Part shown: positions 35,756 through 46,091 of the stretch, one piece after another | How the letters are laid out: each line of letters begins with the position of its first letter | Position numbering within the stretch: the first letter of the stretch is position 1 | NCBI RefSeq assembly: GCF_900187035.1 | Contig: NZ_LT906446.1 | Span: 744,001 to 808,000, forward strand | DNA length: 64,000 nt | Reading direction: 5' to 3' | Origin: Megamonas hypermegale | GTDB lineage: Bacteria > Bacillota > Negativicutes > Selenomonadales > Selenomonadaceae | Translations under genes and position numbers: made by a program | The notes under the pieces: model-generated | Seen by the model: only the letters and a program-made list of their open reading frames with translations | The model's database searches: none | What the model was told of the DNA's origin: nothing

Positions 35756-35786
35756 ATAATACCATTTGAAGTCGGCTTCAAGTCAA
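35756..35786 (-). promoter_or_regulatory. MerR-type promoter/operator of the regulator gene
   Basis: On the minus strand TTGACT (35786-35781) and TATTAT (35761-35756) are separated by 19 bases, the overlong spacer that MerR activators correct by twisting DNA. Within it lies a dyad, TTGAAG (35766-35771) and CTTCAA (35776-35781), centred between the boxes. Confidence 0.75.
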
Positions 35787-35901
35787 TATATTCAAATCAT
35801 AGATTTTTATTGATTTATTATAACAATTTATATTCTGTATCTTTCTTTTATATTTTTAAAACACTTTTGGCGGATTTAAATTCAACAATATTCCTATAAA
35901 A
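35787..35901. other. Spacer upstream of the MerR promoter
   Basis: AT-rich, nothing recognised before the terminator of the TSUP gene. Confidence 0.4.
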
Positions 35902-35935
35902 AACCAGCTTATAATTTTAACAAGCTGGTTTTTTC
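35902..35935 (-). terminator. Terminator after the TSUP transporter gene
   Basis: AACCAGCTT (35902-35910), eleven-base loop, AAGCTGGTT (35922-35930), T run on one side and A run on the other. Confidence 0.85.
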
Positions 35936-35965
35936 GTATATATTTTCAATATTAAATTTCTATTT

Positions 35966-36724
35966 TTAATGAAACAACAATAAAATTAATCCACCGATTG
36001 CAGGCATTGCCACTATGCAGAATTTTAAAAATGGACGTGGTGCAAGATGAGTACATTTCGAACCGATAAATGCGCCAATCATTAAACCTAATAAAGTTTG
36101 AATAAAAATTGGAAAATCAAGATTTCCGTTTACAAGGTAACCGAGTCCACCTGATGCTGATATAGGTAGAATGATTAGCATGCACGTTCCAATGGACTTC
36201 AAAAGTGGAACGCCAAAAATCACAAGCAATGTAATTTGAATAAATGCGGCTGCACCAATGCCAAAAGCACCAGATAAGAATCCATTTATAATACCCGTTA
36301 TAATGCCGTAAATATAAAACTTTTTACCTGCTAACTGTTCAGGACGAATATGTATATGTTTATCCATAAAATCAGCTTGATAAACCTTAACATATAAAAT
36401 AATAGCAGATAAAATAATCATCGTTGCAGTGCAAATGCTAAGAATGTCTTCTGGGATTTTATCAGAGAATTCCGCACCTAAAAAAGCACCGACGATACCG
36501 CCTAAGCCAATTACAAGTCCAGTTTTTACAACAACTTCATGTTCACGCAGATGACTGATTACACCAGAAATCATAGTAAATACCATTGAAGCAAGTGCTA
36601 CTCCTAATGCTGTATGAATTGGTACATCAAATACAACAGTTAACAAAGTAATCGTGACACCTGCACCACCAGCACCGACAAAACCAATTAAAGCACCTAG
36701 AAATAGCATAGAAATAAATATCAT
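35966..36724 (-). CDS. TSUP family transporter (TauE/SafE-like)
   Basis: 252 aa from the ATG at 36724, behind AAAAGGAGATG; an in-frame TTG twelve codons earlier has no ribosome site. Eight or so membrane helices in two repeats, with GALIGFVGAGGAGVTI at the start and GFLSGAFGIGAAAFIQ in the second half, the paired glycine-rich motifs of the family. TSUP proteins export or import sulfite, sulfoacetate, taurine-derived or other organic anions. A sulfur role would suit the sulfite-reductase-like fusion protein nearby, but that link is inference. Confidence 0.88.
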   Translation of the reverse strand: MIFISMLFLGALIGFVGAGGAGVTITLLTVVFDVPIHTALGVALASMVFTMISGVISHLREHEVVVKTGLVIGLGGIVGAFLGAEFSDKIPEDILSICTATMIILSAIILYVKVYQADFMDKHIHIRPEQLAGKKFYIYGIITGIINGFLSGAFGIGAAAFIQITLLVIFGVPLLKSIGTCMLIILPISASGGLGYLVNGNLDFPIFIQTLLGLMIGAFIGSKCTHLAPRPFLKFCIVAMPAIGGLILLLFH

Positions 36725-36838
36725 AAAATCATCTCCTTTTCTATATTTTATAATGTACAAAAATTGTATATAATATAACTTAAAGTTCTATGAAAATTTT
36801 ATGATAAATTACATATTTTGAAAGGAAAGACAATATTC

Positions 36839-37375
36839 ATGGCAAATTTTAATTATTTGGAAGAAATACCCGAATTTAAAAATTTTGCTTCTATCTGTAT
36901 CGAAGCAGAAAAACGTTGGAGAACAGATACACCTGTATCTTGTGTAAAAGAAATCAGAACAGCATTAGAGATGGCTATTAGATGGGTATATCATACTGAT
37001 ATAAAGCTTATTTCTGAAAATATTTCTCAAAATAATTTGTATGATTTAATGTCTAATAAAAAATTTTCATGTATTATTAGTACAAAATTAACTAATGAAC
37101 TTCATTACATTCGTAAAAAAGGAAATATAGCGACACATGAAAATGGAATTAACATTGATAAAAATGTAGCTAATACTTGCATGAAATATTTATTTAATTT
37201 TATTCAATGGATGGAAGCAACTTATTGTAAAAAACATTATAAAAAAAGAAGTTTTGAAGAAAATAGTATTATAGATACTTTGTCGGATAATTTAAAAACT
37301 ATAGGAGTAGCAGTCGGAGGAGTTATAGCAGGTGTTATTGGAACTGTAATTTTTAGTTCTAAAAATAAAGCTTAA
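36839..37375 (+). CDS. DUF4145-like protein with a C-terminal membrane helix
   Basis: 178 aa from the ATG at 36839, nine bases after GAAAGGAAAG. Residues about 10-125 match the DUF4145/HsdR N-terminal helical domain: CVKEIRTALEMAIRWVYHTD, NLYDLMSNKKF and ELHYIRKKGNIATHENG. This domain belongs to the HEPN-like group and is normally fused to restriction or helicase proteins. Here it stands alone and ends in a glycine/valine-rich membrane segment (IGVAVGGVIAGVIGTVIF). Function unknown; a membrane-placed nucleic-acid sensor is speculation. Confidence 0.65.
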   Translation: MANFNYLEEIPEFKNFASICIEAEKRWRTDTPVSCVKEIRTALEMAIRWVYHTDIKLISENISQNNLYDLMSNKKFSCIISTKLTNELHYIRKKGNIATHENGINIDKNVANTCMKYLFNFIQWMEATYCKKHYKKRSFEENSIIDTLSDNLKTIGVAVGGVIAGVIGTVIFSSKNKA

Positions 37376-37388
37376 GATTTTATAAAAA

Positions 37389-37414
37389 AAGCCTAGTGAA
37401 AATTCACTAGGCTT
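37389..37414. terminator. Bidirectional terminator between the DUF4145 gene and groEL
   Basis: AAGCCTAGTGAA and TTCACTAGGCTT form a 26-base hairpin preceded by seven A residues, so it ends groEL on the minus strand with a T run and the DUF4145 gene on the plus strand. Confidence 0.88.
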
Positions 37415-37451
37415 AATTTGTTTATTTAGATTTTTGATAAGATGTTTTAAA

Positions 37452-39080
<1,629 letters not shown>

Positions 39081-39137
39081 TTAAAAAGAACCTCCTAGGA
39101 TATACATTTAAAGTTAAGTTTATTTAGTTTCTGCAAA

Positions 39138-39419
39138 TTATTCAATTACAGCTAAGATATCGCTATCTCTAACGATTAAATAATCTGTTCCATCAACTTT
39201 TACATCAGTACCAGCGTATTTAGAGAAGATAACTTTGTCATCTACTTTTACGTCTAAAGCAACTTTTTTGCCATCAACGTATTTGCCTTCGCTTACAGCA
39301 ACTACTACGCCTTCTTGTGGTTTTTCTTTAGCAGTGTCAGGTAAAACGATACCGCTTGCGGTTTTAACATCGCCTTCAGAAACTTTAATAACAACTCTGT
39401 CGCCTAATGGCTTAATCAT
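39138..39419 (-). CDS. groES: Co-chaperonin GroES (Hsp10)
   Basis: 93 aa. [16 protein letters not shown] start, mobile loop [17 protein letters not shown], and [27 protein letters not shown] end are diagnostic. It caps GroEL rings. Controlled by the CIRCE at 39469-39495 and the promoter just upstream. Confidence 0.99.
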   Translation of the reverse strand: MIKPLGDRVVIKVSEGDVKTASGIVLPDTAKEKPQEGVVVAVSEGKYVDGKKVALDVKVDDKVIFSKYAGTDVKVDGTDYLIVRDSDILAVIE

Positions 39420-39468
39420 TGTATATTCCTCCTATATATAATAGTATTTCATACATATTTTTATTTTG

Positions 39469-39495
39469 TTAGCACTCTATATTGATGAGTGCCAA
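39469..39495 (-). promoter_or_regulatory. CIRCE operator of groES-groEL
   Basis: TTAGCACTC (39469-39477), nine-base spacer, GAGTGCCAA (39487-39495); one mismatch from the perfect repeat seen at hrcA. HrcA encoded at 0.8-1.8 kb should bind both. Confidence 0.95.
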
Positions 39496-39507
39496 CTCAC
39501 AGTTATT

Positions 39508-39536
39508 ATTGTAGTTAATTTCAAAAAAAAAATCAA
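39508..39536 (-). promoter_or_regulatory. Promoter of groES-groEL
   Basis: TTGATT (39536-39531), 17-base spacer, TACAAT (39513-39508) on the minus strand, with the CIRCE directly downstream as at hrcA. Confidence 0.8.
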
Positions 39537-39925
39537 GCCTTTTTTTGATTTTTTGATTAATTATTTTAAAAAGCTTAAAAACCCTTGAAATAAAAGGATT
39601 TTGTTTATCAAAAAAGTGAGAATGATTATTGAAAAGTCAAAAAAGATTAAATCAATAGCACTTTTATAGCACTCAAAATATAATTTCATCATTCTAAGTC
39701 TATTAAATAAAATTTTATTACTAGGATATTTCTACTCATTTAGTGAGTAAACTAAATATCAATAAAATAAATGCTCTTAATGCTTAATGAAATTACAGGT
39801 AAGACTATATTGTGTATTATATTAAATAATTGTGTTATAAAAATACATAAAACCCCGATAAAATTTTTACCTTATAGTATTTTTATGCAAAATTAGTTAA
39901 AAACAATAATTACCTCATTTAATTA
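39537..39925. other. 390-bp AT-rich intergenic region upstream of groES
   Basis: No gene seen. It holds a small palindrome, TACTCA (39733-39738) and TGAGTA (39744-39749), with no nearby promoter to explain it. The rest is unremarkable AT-rich spacer. Confidence 0.4.
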
Positions 39926-39953
39926 TTGACAAATAATATCATGAGTATATAAT
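39926..39953 (+). promoter_or_regulatory. Consensus promoter of the DMT transporter gene
   Basis: Perfect TTGACA (39926-39931) and perfect TATAAT (39948-39953) separated by 16 bases. The start region forms a small hairpin, ATAAAAGC (39952-39959) with GCTTTTAT (39969-39976). Confidence 0.85.
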
Positions 39954-40002
39954 AAAAGCCAATTTATAGCTTTTATATATAAGCAAAAGAAGGTTATTTG
40001 TT

Positions 40003-40893
40003 TTGAGAAAATTTGAATATATTCGTAAATATTTTTTAGAAATAAGTATGTTAGTTGTCGTTTTAATTTGGTCATCAAATAATTCAGTGATAAAAATAGG
40101 TATATCAGAAATTGGTACATTTACTTATAATGCTTTACGTCTTAGTATTGCTAGTATTCTTTGTTGGTTATGGCTTTATAAAACCCACACATATAAAAAG
40201 ATGCCTTGGCATGATTTAAAAGCATTAATATTATTGAGTTTATGCGGTTTTTGCTTTACACAAATATGTTTGACATATGGATTATCTAAAACAACAGCAG
40301 GAAATGCTTCACTAGCTTCTGCTATTATGCCTCTTGCTGTAGTTTTGTTAAATCGCATTTTTAAGAAAATACCACTTTCTAAAATGATGACCATAGGAAT
40401 TATTTTATCTTTTAGTGGAGTTTTAAGTATTATTTTTAGTTCCAATAAAGAAATAAGCTTTTCTAATTATCATTTAATAGGTACACTCATTGTTGTTTTC
40501 GGTCAATTTTCTAATGCTTATTATACAATTTATGCTAAAGATTTATTAAATAATTATTCTAGTTGCCAAATAGTAAGTTATTTAATAAGTATATCTGCCG
40601 TAGTATTCTTTATTTTAGCTATTCCAGAAATGCGAACTATAGATTTTAGTTCATTATCTAATTCAGCATGGATAAGTGTTTTTTATTCAGGCATATTTGC
40701 ACTTTGGCTATGCAACATCATTTGGGTATATGCAGTTGGTCAAATAGGTTCAACTAGAACAGCACTTTATCAATATTTATTACCAGTTTGTTCTTTATGG
40801 TTTGCTTATATTTTACTCGATGAAACATTAGTCACAGGTCAAATAATTGGCACGATATTAATTTTAATTGGATTGATAATTAGCAGAAAATAA
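40003..40893 (+). CDS. DMT superfamily (EamA) transporter
   Basis: 296 aa from a TTG at 40003, nine bases after AGAAGG. Ten membrane helices in two EamA repeats: LVVVLIWSSNNSVIKIGI and FTYNALRLSIASI in the first, IGTLIVVFGQFSNAYYTIYAKDLL and IGSTRTALYQYLLPV in the second. Members export amino acids, metabolites or purines. No clue to substrate. It has a near-perfect promoter, suggesting strong expression or tight repression by a factor not visible here. Confidence 0.9.
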   Translation: MRKFEYIRKYFLEISMLVVVLIWSSNNSVIKIGISEIGTFTYNALRLSIASILCWLWLYKTHTYKKMPWHDLKALILLSLCGFCFTQICLTYGLSKTTAGNASLASAIMPLAVVLLNRIFKKIPLSKMMTIGIILSFSGVLSIIFSSNKEISFSNYHLIGTLIVVFGQFSNAYYTIYAKDLLNNYSSCQIVSYLISISAVVFFILAIPEMRTIDFSSLSNSAWISVFYSGIFALWLCNIIWVYAVGQIGSTRTALYQYLLPVCSLWFAYILLDETLVTGQIIGTILILIGLIISRK

Positions 40894-40909
40894 ATTCCCG
40901 ATAAAATAA

Positions 40910-40943
40910 AAAGGCATTTACATAAAAGTAAATGCCTTTATTT
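40910..40943. terminator. Bidirectional terminator between the DMT gene and pncB
   Basis: AAAGGCATTTAC (40910-40921), six-base loop, GTAAATGCCTTT (40928-40939), T-rich tail and A-rich front. Confidence 0.9.
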
Positions 40944-40952
40944 ATTAAAAGA

Positions 40953-42404
40953 TTATTTCATAGAGTTTGCAACGCATAATTCTTTTTTGATATCCCATAA
41001 TTTTTGAGATAAATCAACATAGTAGCGATGAGGATTTTCAAAACGTTTAACTTCATCCCATAAAGAGTTAACTTCGCGTTTGCAATAGTCACGGATTTTA
41101 TCGATAGATGGACTATCGTATACGCGTTTACCATTTTTGAAAATAGGTACTTGAAGTTCTCTAACTGTAAAATTAGTGAGAGTTTTTTGTTTCCAAGTAG
41201 CCATTGGGTCAAAGATAACATGTGGTTTTGTATTATCGATGACTTCATCATGTAAGCAAATTTCATCTGCAATAGCTTTGCCAGTTTCATTATCGTATAA
41301 ACGATAAACTTTTTTGAAATGTGGATTAGTGATTTTTGCAGTATTTTCGCTGAGTTTGATTTTTGGAATGATATTGCCTTGTTCATCTTCAACAGCAACT
41401 AATTTATATACACCGCCAAAAACAGGCGCAGATTTAGATGTAATCATGCGTTCGCCGACACCAAAAGTATCAACTTGTGCACCTTGCATTATTAAATCAC
41501 GGATTAAATGTTCATCAAGTGCATTAGAAGCTACGATTTTGCAAGTTGTAAGTCCTGCATCGTCGAGCATTTTACGAGCTTGTTTAGATAAATAGGAAAT
41601 ATCGCCAGAATCAAGGCGAATAGCAAAATTAGTAATTCCCTGAGGAACGAGCATTTCTTTAAATACACGGATAGCATTTGGTACACCGCTTTTTAAAGTA
41701 TTATACGTATCAACGAGCAATACAGCATTGTGTGGATAAATTTCACAATATGCTTTAAATGCTTCATATTCACTATCAAACATTTGAACCCAAGCATGTG
41801 CCATAGTGCCGCCAGCAGGAACGCCGTAAAGTTCATCTGTAAGTGTGCAAGCAGTTCCAGCGCAACCACCGATATATGCAGCTCTAGCACCTTTTACAGC
41901 ACCATCAGCACCTTGAGCACGGCGAGAACCGAATTCTAATACGGCTCTACCTTGTGCAGCGCGCACAATGCGGTTTGCTTTTGTGGCAATCAAAGATTGG
42001 TGATTTAATGCTAAAAGTACAAAAGTTTCTAAAATCTGGGCTTCAATAGCAGGAGCTTTAATTGTCATGATTGGTTCACGAGGGAAAATACAAGTTCCTT
42101 CTGGTACAGCGTAAATATCACCTGTGAAATGAAAGTTTTTTAAATAATCGATAAAATCATCGCTAAAGAGATTTTTAGAACGGAAATATTCAATATCTTC
42201 TTCGTTGAAGTGCAAATCTTCAATGTATTCGATTACTTGTTGAAGACCTGCTGCAATTGCAAAACCACCATCATCTGGAATGTTACGAAAAAATACATCA
42301 AAATACACATTTTTATTATGTAAATTATTTTTCAGATAACCATTTCCCATTGTAAATTCATAGAAATCACATAACATGGCTAAATTTTCATTTTTTGAAT
42401 TCAT
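40953..42404 (-). CDS. pncB: Nicotinate phosphoribosyltransferase
   Basis: 483 aa. LCDFYEFTMGNGY start, FFRNIPDDGGFAIAAGL, the GSRRAQGADGA catalytic region near residue 155, GTMAHAWVQMF with the active histidine near residue 200, and IRLDSGDISYLS near residue 265. It makes nicotinate mononucleotide from nicotinate and PRPP in NAD salvage. Monocistronic, ribosome site GAAAGGAAG. Confidence 0.96.
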   Translation of the reverse strand: MNSKNENLAMLCDFYEFTMGNGYLKNNLHNKNVYFDVFFRNIPDDGGFAIAAGLQQVIEYIEDLHFNEEDIEYFRSKNLFSDDFIDYLKNFHFTGDIYAVPEGTCIFPREPIMTIKAPAIEAQILETFVLLALNHQSLIATKANRIVRAAQGRAVLEFGSRRAQGADGAVKGARAAYIGGCAGTACTLTDELYGVPAGGTMAHAWVQMFDSEYEAFKAYCEIYPHNAVLLVDTYNTLKSGVPNAIRVFKEMLVPQGITNFAIRLDSGDISYLSKQARKMLDDAGLTTCKIVASNALDEHLIRDLIMQGAQVDTFGVGERMITSKSAPVFGGVYKLVAVEDEQGNIIPKIKLSENTAKITNPHFKKVYRLYDNETGKAIADEICLHDEVIDNTKPHVIFDPMATWKQKTLTNFTVRELQVPIFKNGKRVYDSPSIDKIRDYCKREVNSLWDEVKRFENPHRYYVDLSQKLWDIKKELCVANSMK

Positions 42405-42669
42405 AAAGAACTTCCTTTCAAATTTATAATAAAAAATATTATAAATCCTTCTATATCTTAATATACAATACGTAATAAATTTATTTTAAATAGTTAAAAA
42501 TAAAAACCGTATTTCTAATATTATATAGCAAGCTGTAGTTATTTTCTATACTTTTGCCAAAAATAAGCTAATTTTTACAAATATATCAATTATATTAATC
42601 TAACAAAAAAAGAACTCCATGATATTAAGATACCATGAAATTCTTTCTTATTATTTATTAAATAAACAT
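42405..42669 (-). promoter_or_regulatory. Intergenic region between the amidohydrolase gene and pncB
   Basis: AT-rich spacer. It contains an imperfect hairpin at 42607-42647 (AAAGAACTCCATG against CATGAAATTCTTT), likely the amidohydrolase terminator, and presumably the pncB promoter nearer 42.42 kb, which I could not place. Confidence 0.45.
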
Positions 42670-44277
42670 TTATTTAGTAAAAACACATTCACCATTGATA
42701 TACGTTTTATCGACTTGCACTTTATCCACATCTTCAGGTGCAATAGCGAAGATATCTCTATCTAATGTTATAAAATCAGCTTTATATCCTGTTTTTAATT
42801 GACCAAGATTTTTAAAACCTGCTATTTGAGCTGATTTTTTTGTGTATAAGATTATTGCCGTTTCCATATCAATAATTTGATTAGCTCCGCAATCAGTGCC
42901 ATCATATGCTTTTCTAGTGACAGCACCTTTTATACAGCTAAATGGGTCTGATGGTATAGCCCAAGATGTGGCAGGTGCATCAGTTGAAAAACATAAATTT
43001 ACGTTTTGTTCTAGCAAAGATTTTATTGGATAACATTTTTTCATGGTGTCTTCGCCGAGATTTTGCAGATAACTTTCTATTTCAGCATATAAGAAAATAG
43101 GTTGCGTTACAAAACCGATATTTTTTTCTACAGCTTTATTGATACTATCTTGGCTAGGCAAAGTGATATGTTCTACTCTCACATATGGTCTAGTTTCATT
43201 TAACCAATCTTTTTCAGCATAAACTCTATCTACTATGCGTTTTATAGCACTTGTTCCCATAGCATGTACAGATAATTGACATTTATTTTGTTTGCAAAAA
43301 TCGATTGCCGTTTCCAATTGTTCATCAGAACATACACTGATACCACAACTATCGCTATTTAAGTAAGGTTTATCCATCCAAGCAGTTTTACCAGATACAC
43401 TGCCATCACTGATTAATTTTAAACCAGCTACGAATACTTGATTATCATTATTTTGTTTTTCTTTGCTGATTGCAAAATTTTTATCATTCATGAAGAAATC
43501 CCACATATAATACATGGCAACTTCTTGCTTAAAACCTTTAGCGATAGCTTCTTTATAATAATTGTAATTATCGTATTTATCCAAATTGCCCATATCACAG
43601 ACGGCAACAATGCCTTGTGAAGTCAATAAATCCCCTAAATCCACTAAATTTTGGACTTGTTCAGCTTCATTTAATTCAGGGATATAAGGCAAAACTAAAT
43701 TTCTAGCATTTTCTTCTAAAATGCCAGTAGGTTCGCCAAATTCATCTTTCTCAATATGACCGCCTTCGGGGTCTTTCGTATCTTTCGTTATTCCCGCTAA
43801 AGCTAATGCCTTACTATTTACACATCTTATATGCGCGCATGTGCGAATAATGGATACTGGAAAATCTGTCGTTCCTTCATCTAAATCCCAGCGAGTTATC
43901 GAGCGTTTTTCAGCAAATTTCCCTTCATCATAGCCCCAGCCCAAAATCCAGCCGTCTTTTTTATCTTTTTTCATTTGATTGGCTTTTAATTTTATTTCTT
44001 TGATTAAATCAGCTATTGAATTTACTTTTGGAGGTAGAGCAGATATTTCTTTGCTAAAATCAGCAAGCATTACAGGATGCATATGTGCATCTACAAAACC
44101 TGGTAATACACAAGCATTGTTTAAATCTACTACAGGATAATCAAAATTCGGTCTATCTTCTTTTTTTCCTATCCACTTTATATATCCGTTTTCTACAACC
44201 ATACTGTCAGCATGAAGATTGGCTTCATCTGATGTGAAAATCTTTCCATTTTCATAAATAATATTATTTTGCTTCAT
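42670..44277 (-). CDS. YtcJ-like amidohydrolase family protein
   Basis: 535 aa metal-dependent hydrolase. VLPGFVDAHMHPVML gives the HxH metal pair near residue 66; DGWILGWGYDEGKFAE, CAHIRCVNSKALALAGI, the LSVHAMGTSAIKRI and VEHITLP histidines and LCFSTDAPATSW (aspartate) complete the site. YtcJ-type members hydrolyse amide bonds in varied substrates; the true substrate is unknown. It lies 28 bp downstream of brnQ in the same orientation, so an amino-acid-related substrate is plausible. Confidence 0.85.
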   Translation of the reverse strand: MKQNNIIYENGKIFTSDEANLHADSMVVENGYIKWIGKKEDRPNFDYPVVDLNNACVLPGFVDAHMHPVMLADFSKEISALPPKVNSIADLIKEIKLKANQMKKDKKDGWILGWGYDEGKFAEKRSITRWDLDEGTTDFPVSIIRTCAHIRCVNSKALALAGITKDTKDPEGGHIEKDEFGEPTGILEENARNLVLPYIPELNEAEQVQNLVDLGDLLTSQGIVAVCDMGNLDKYDNYNYYKEAIAKGFKQEVAMYYMWDFFMNDKNFAISKEKQNNDNQVFVAGLKLISDGSVSGKTAWMDKPYLNSDSCGISVCSDEQLETAIDFCKQNKCQLSVHAMGTSAIKRIVDRVYAEKDWLNETRPYVRVEHITLPSQDSINKAVEKNIGFVTQPIFLYAEIESYLQNLGEDTMKKCYPIKSLLEQNVNLCFSTDAPATSWAIPSDPFSCIKGAVTRKAYDGTDCGANQIIDMETAIILYTKKSAQIAGFKNLGQLKTGYKADFITLDRDIFAIAPEDVDKVQVDKTYINGECVFTK

Positions 44278-44305
44278 AAAATATTCTCCACAGATTTAAT
44301 TGAAT

Positions 44306-45655
44306 TTAATTGTTCCATACTTCATAAGCGATGCTTTCTTTTTTCTTGAGTTTATAAACACTAGCACCGATGATATAGCCTAAAATAGTTGGGATTAGCC
44401 AAGCAAAGCCTTGTTTTGCTAATGGAATTTGATTGATAACGCTTATTAATCCAGAAATATCTATATTTAATAAGCCTGTTGTAACAGCTAAATTTAAAGC
44501 ATCAAATAAAGACATTATAAATGCTACCCATACAGCACCTTTCCAAGCTCCATCATTCGGTACCCATTTTTTACCCAATCCCAAGAAAGTCAATACAACA
44601 GACATTGGGAACAATATCATGAAAATAGGACCAGAAATTTTGAGAATATTAGTTACACCAAGGCAAGATATCATGAAAATAGCAAGCGTAATCATCAATG
44701 AAGCCATTTTATAAGAAATTTTACCGTTAGACCATCCTTCTATCCATTGACCAGTAGTTGCAATCATGCCAATAGCAGTAGTTAAACAAGCTAAAATAAC
44801 AGCGATAGATAAAATACAGCTACCTTCATAGCCAGCCAAATTTTTTACTAAATCAGTTAATAAGAATGTAGCATTTACATCTAAACCATAATAATTTACG
44901 CCTTGAGCTCCTAAATATGCCAATCCTGCATAAACGATGAACAATAAAATAAAACCTACAATAATAATACCGAGCATCATTTTATTGTATTCTTGTTTAG
45001 TGCGATAGCCTTTTTCGCGAAAAGCAGCAATAAACATACCAGCGCATAATATGCCTGTACCAACATCACCAGTATTATATCCTGTAAAAAATCCATTTAA
45101 GAAAGAGTCTTTTGCTGTTGAAATTGAACTGCTATGTAATGTATCGATAGGACTTACAACGGCTAAAACGATAATCGCCAATAATGTTATTAACAATAAT
45201 GGTGTTAAATAATTACCAACTTTATCAATAACAGTAGAACGGTTCATAGCAAAATAATACGATACAGCAAAAAATACAGCTAAAAAAATTATTCTTGCAC
45301 TAAGTGGTAATTCGCCAAAAATTCCCTGCATGCCAGATTCAAATGCAACACCGCCACATCTTGGAATTGTACCGAAGATAACGACTAATAAACCTAAACC
45401 CATGTATAAATAATGCCACCAACTATTGACATGTTTCATCATATCATGCAAGCCATAGCCAACATTTCCTACAGATGCCAATGCCATCATTGGAAATAAA
45501 ATACCTGTAAGTGCAAGTCCAATTATTGTCCAACCAACTTGTTCACCTGATGCTAAACCAATAATCGGCGGAAAAATCAAATTGCCTGAGCCAAAAAATA
45601 TGGCAAACATGGCAAAACCCATAACCAAAATATCTTTTTTCATATTTTTTTTCAT
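44306..45655 (-). CDS. brnQ: Branched-chain amino acid transporter BrnQ
   Basis: 449 aa, about 12 membrane helices. FAMFAIFFGSGNLIFPPIIGL near the start is the LIVCS family signature; AVFFAVSYYFAMNRS and LTTAIGMIATTGQWIE are further conserved parts. It takes up leucine, isoleucine and valine with sodium. The consensus promoter at 45721-45748 gives a 65-base leader without room for a T-box. Likely cotranscribed with the amidohydrolase gene. Confidence 0.95.
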   Translation of the reverse strand: MKKNMKKDILVMGFAMFAIFFGSGNLIFPPIIGLASGEQVGWTIIGLALTGILFPMMALASVGNVGYGLHDMMKHVNSWWHYLYMGLGLLVVIFGTIPRCGGVAFESGMQGIFGELPLSARIIFLAVFFAVSYYFAMNRSTVIDKVGNYLTPLLLITLLAIIVLAVVSPIDTLHSSSISTAKDSFLNGFFTGYNTGDVGTGILCAGMFIAAFREKGYRTKQEYNKMMLGIIIVGFILLFIVYAGLAYLGAQGVNYYGLDVNATFLLTDLVKNLAGYEGSCILSIAVILACLTTAIGMIATTGQWIEGWSNGKISYKMASLMITLAIFMISCLGVTNILKISGPIFMILFPMSVVLTFLGLGKKWVPNDGAWKGAVWVAFIMSLFDALNLAVTTGLLNIDISGLISVINQIPLAKQGFAWLIPTILGYIIGASVYKLKKKESIAYEVWNN

Positions 45656-45720
45656 CTAATAAATCACTCCTAATACACATTTCATCATTCAATATATCAC
45701 TCTAACATCTTTATCGTATA

Positions 45721-45748
45721 ATTATACCAAAGTCATACATCTTGTCAA
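45721..45748 (-). promoter_or_regulatory. Consensus promoter of brnQ
   Basis: Perfect TTGACA (45748-45743), 16-base spacer ending in TGG, perfect TATAAT (45726-45721) on the minus strand. Confidence 0.85.
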
Positions 45749-45960
45749 TGAAATATTCAAAATAAATTTTTATCTATATTTTTTCTTTTAAGAATATACA
45801 TTTGTAGTATAAATATATAAAAATATCCATTTTAAAGGAACTGATTTTTATAAAATAAATTTATTTATGATTTTTGATTTAACAATAGATAATTAATTTA
45901 AATGATACTAATACATTTTATTTGTAAAATTATACCAAAAAGCTTCTTAATGACTAAGTA
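45749..45960. other. AT-rich spacer between brnQ and miaB promoters
   Basis: About 210 bases with no gene, RNA or strong structure recognised. Confidence 0.45.
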
Positions 45961-45989
45961 TTGAAGTCCATTTTAGAAAATGATATAAT
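45961..45989 (+). promoter_or_regulatory. Promoter of miaB-mutS-mutL
   Basis: TTGAAG (45961-45966), 17-base spacer, TGA followed by TATAAT (45984-45989), an extended -10 box. Predicted start about 45996. Confidence 0.8.
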
Positions 45990-46004
45990 TGTTTTATTGT
46001 GGAG

Positions 46005-46036
46005 ATAGCCACCAGTAATAATTAGCTGGTGGCTAT
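46005..46036 (+). other. 5'-leader hairpin of miaB mRNA
   Basis: ATAGCCACCAG (46005-46015), ten-base loop, CTGGTGGCTAT (46026-46036), then TCTTATCTT. Eleven GC-containing pairs starting within ten bases of the predicted mRNA start. The tail is only moderately U-rich, so it may be a 5' stabiliser or a weak attenuator. Confidence 0.6.
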
Positions 46037-46091
46037 TCTTATCTTAGTTATTTAAATTTGTTTTAGATTATTTATAGAAAGGATGTATCTT

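Noticed and set aside
39733-39749. TACTCA/TGAGTA palindrome as an operator
   Set aside because: It is more than 180 bp from either flanking promoter and has only six-base arms, so chance in AT-rich DNA is likely.
45656-45720. T-box or leader peptide for brnQ
   Set aside because: The leader from the consensus promoter is only about 65 bases and has no T-box sequence or branched-chain-rich short frame.
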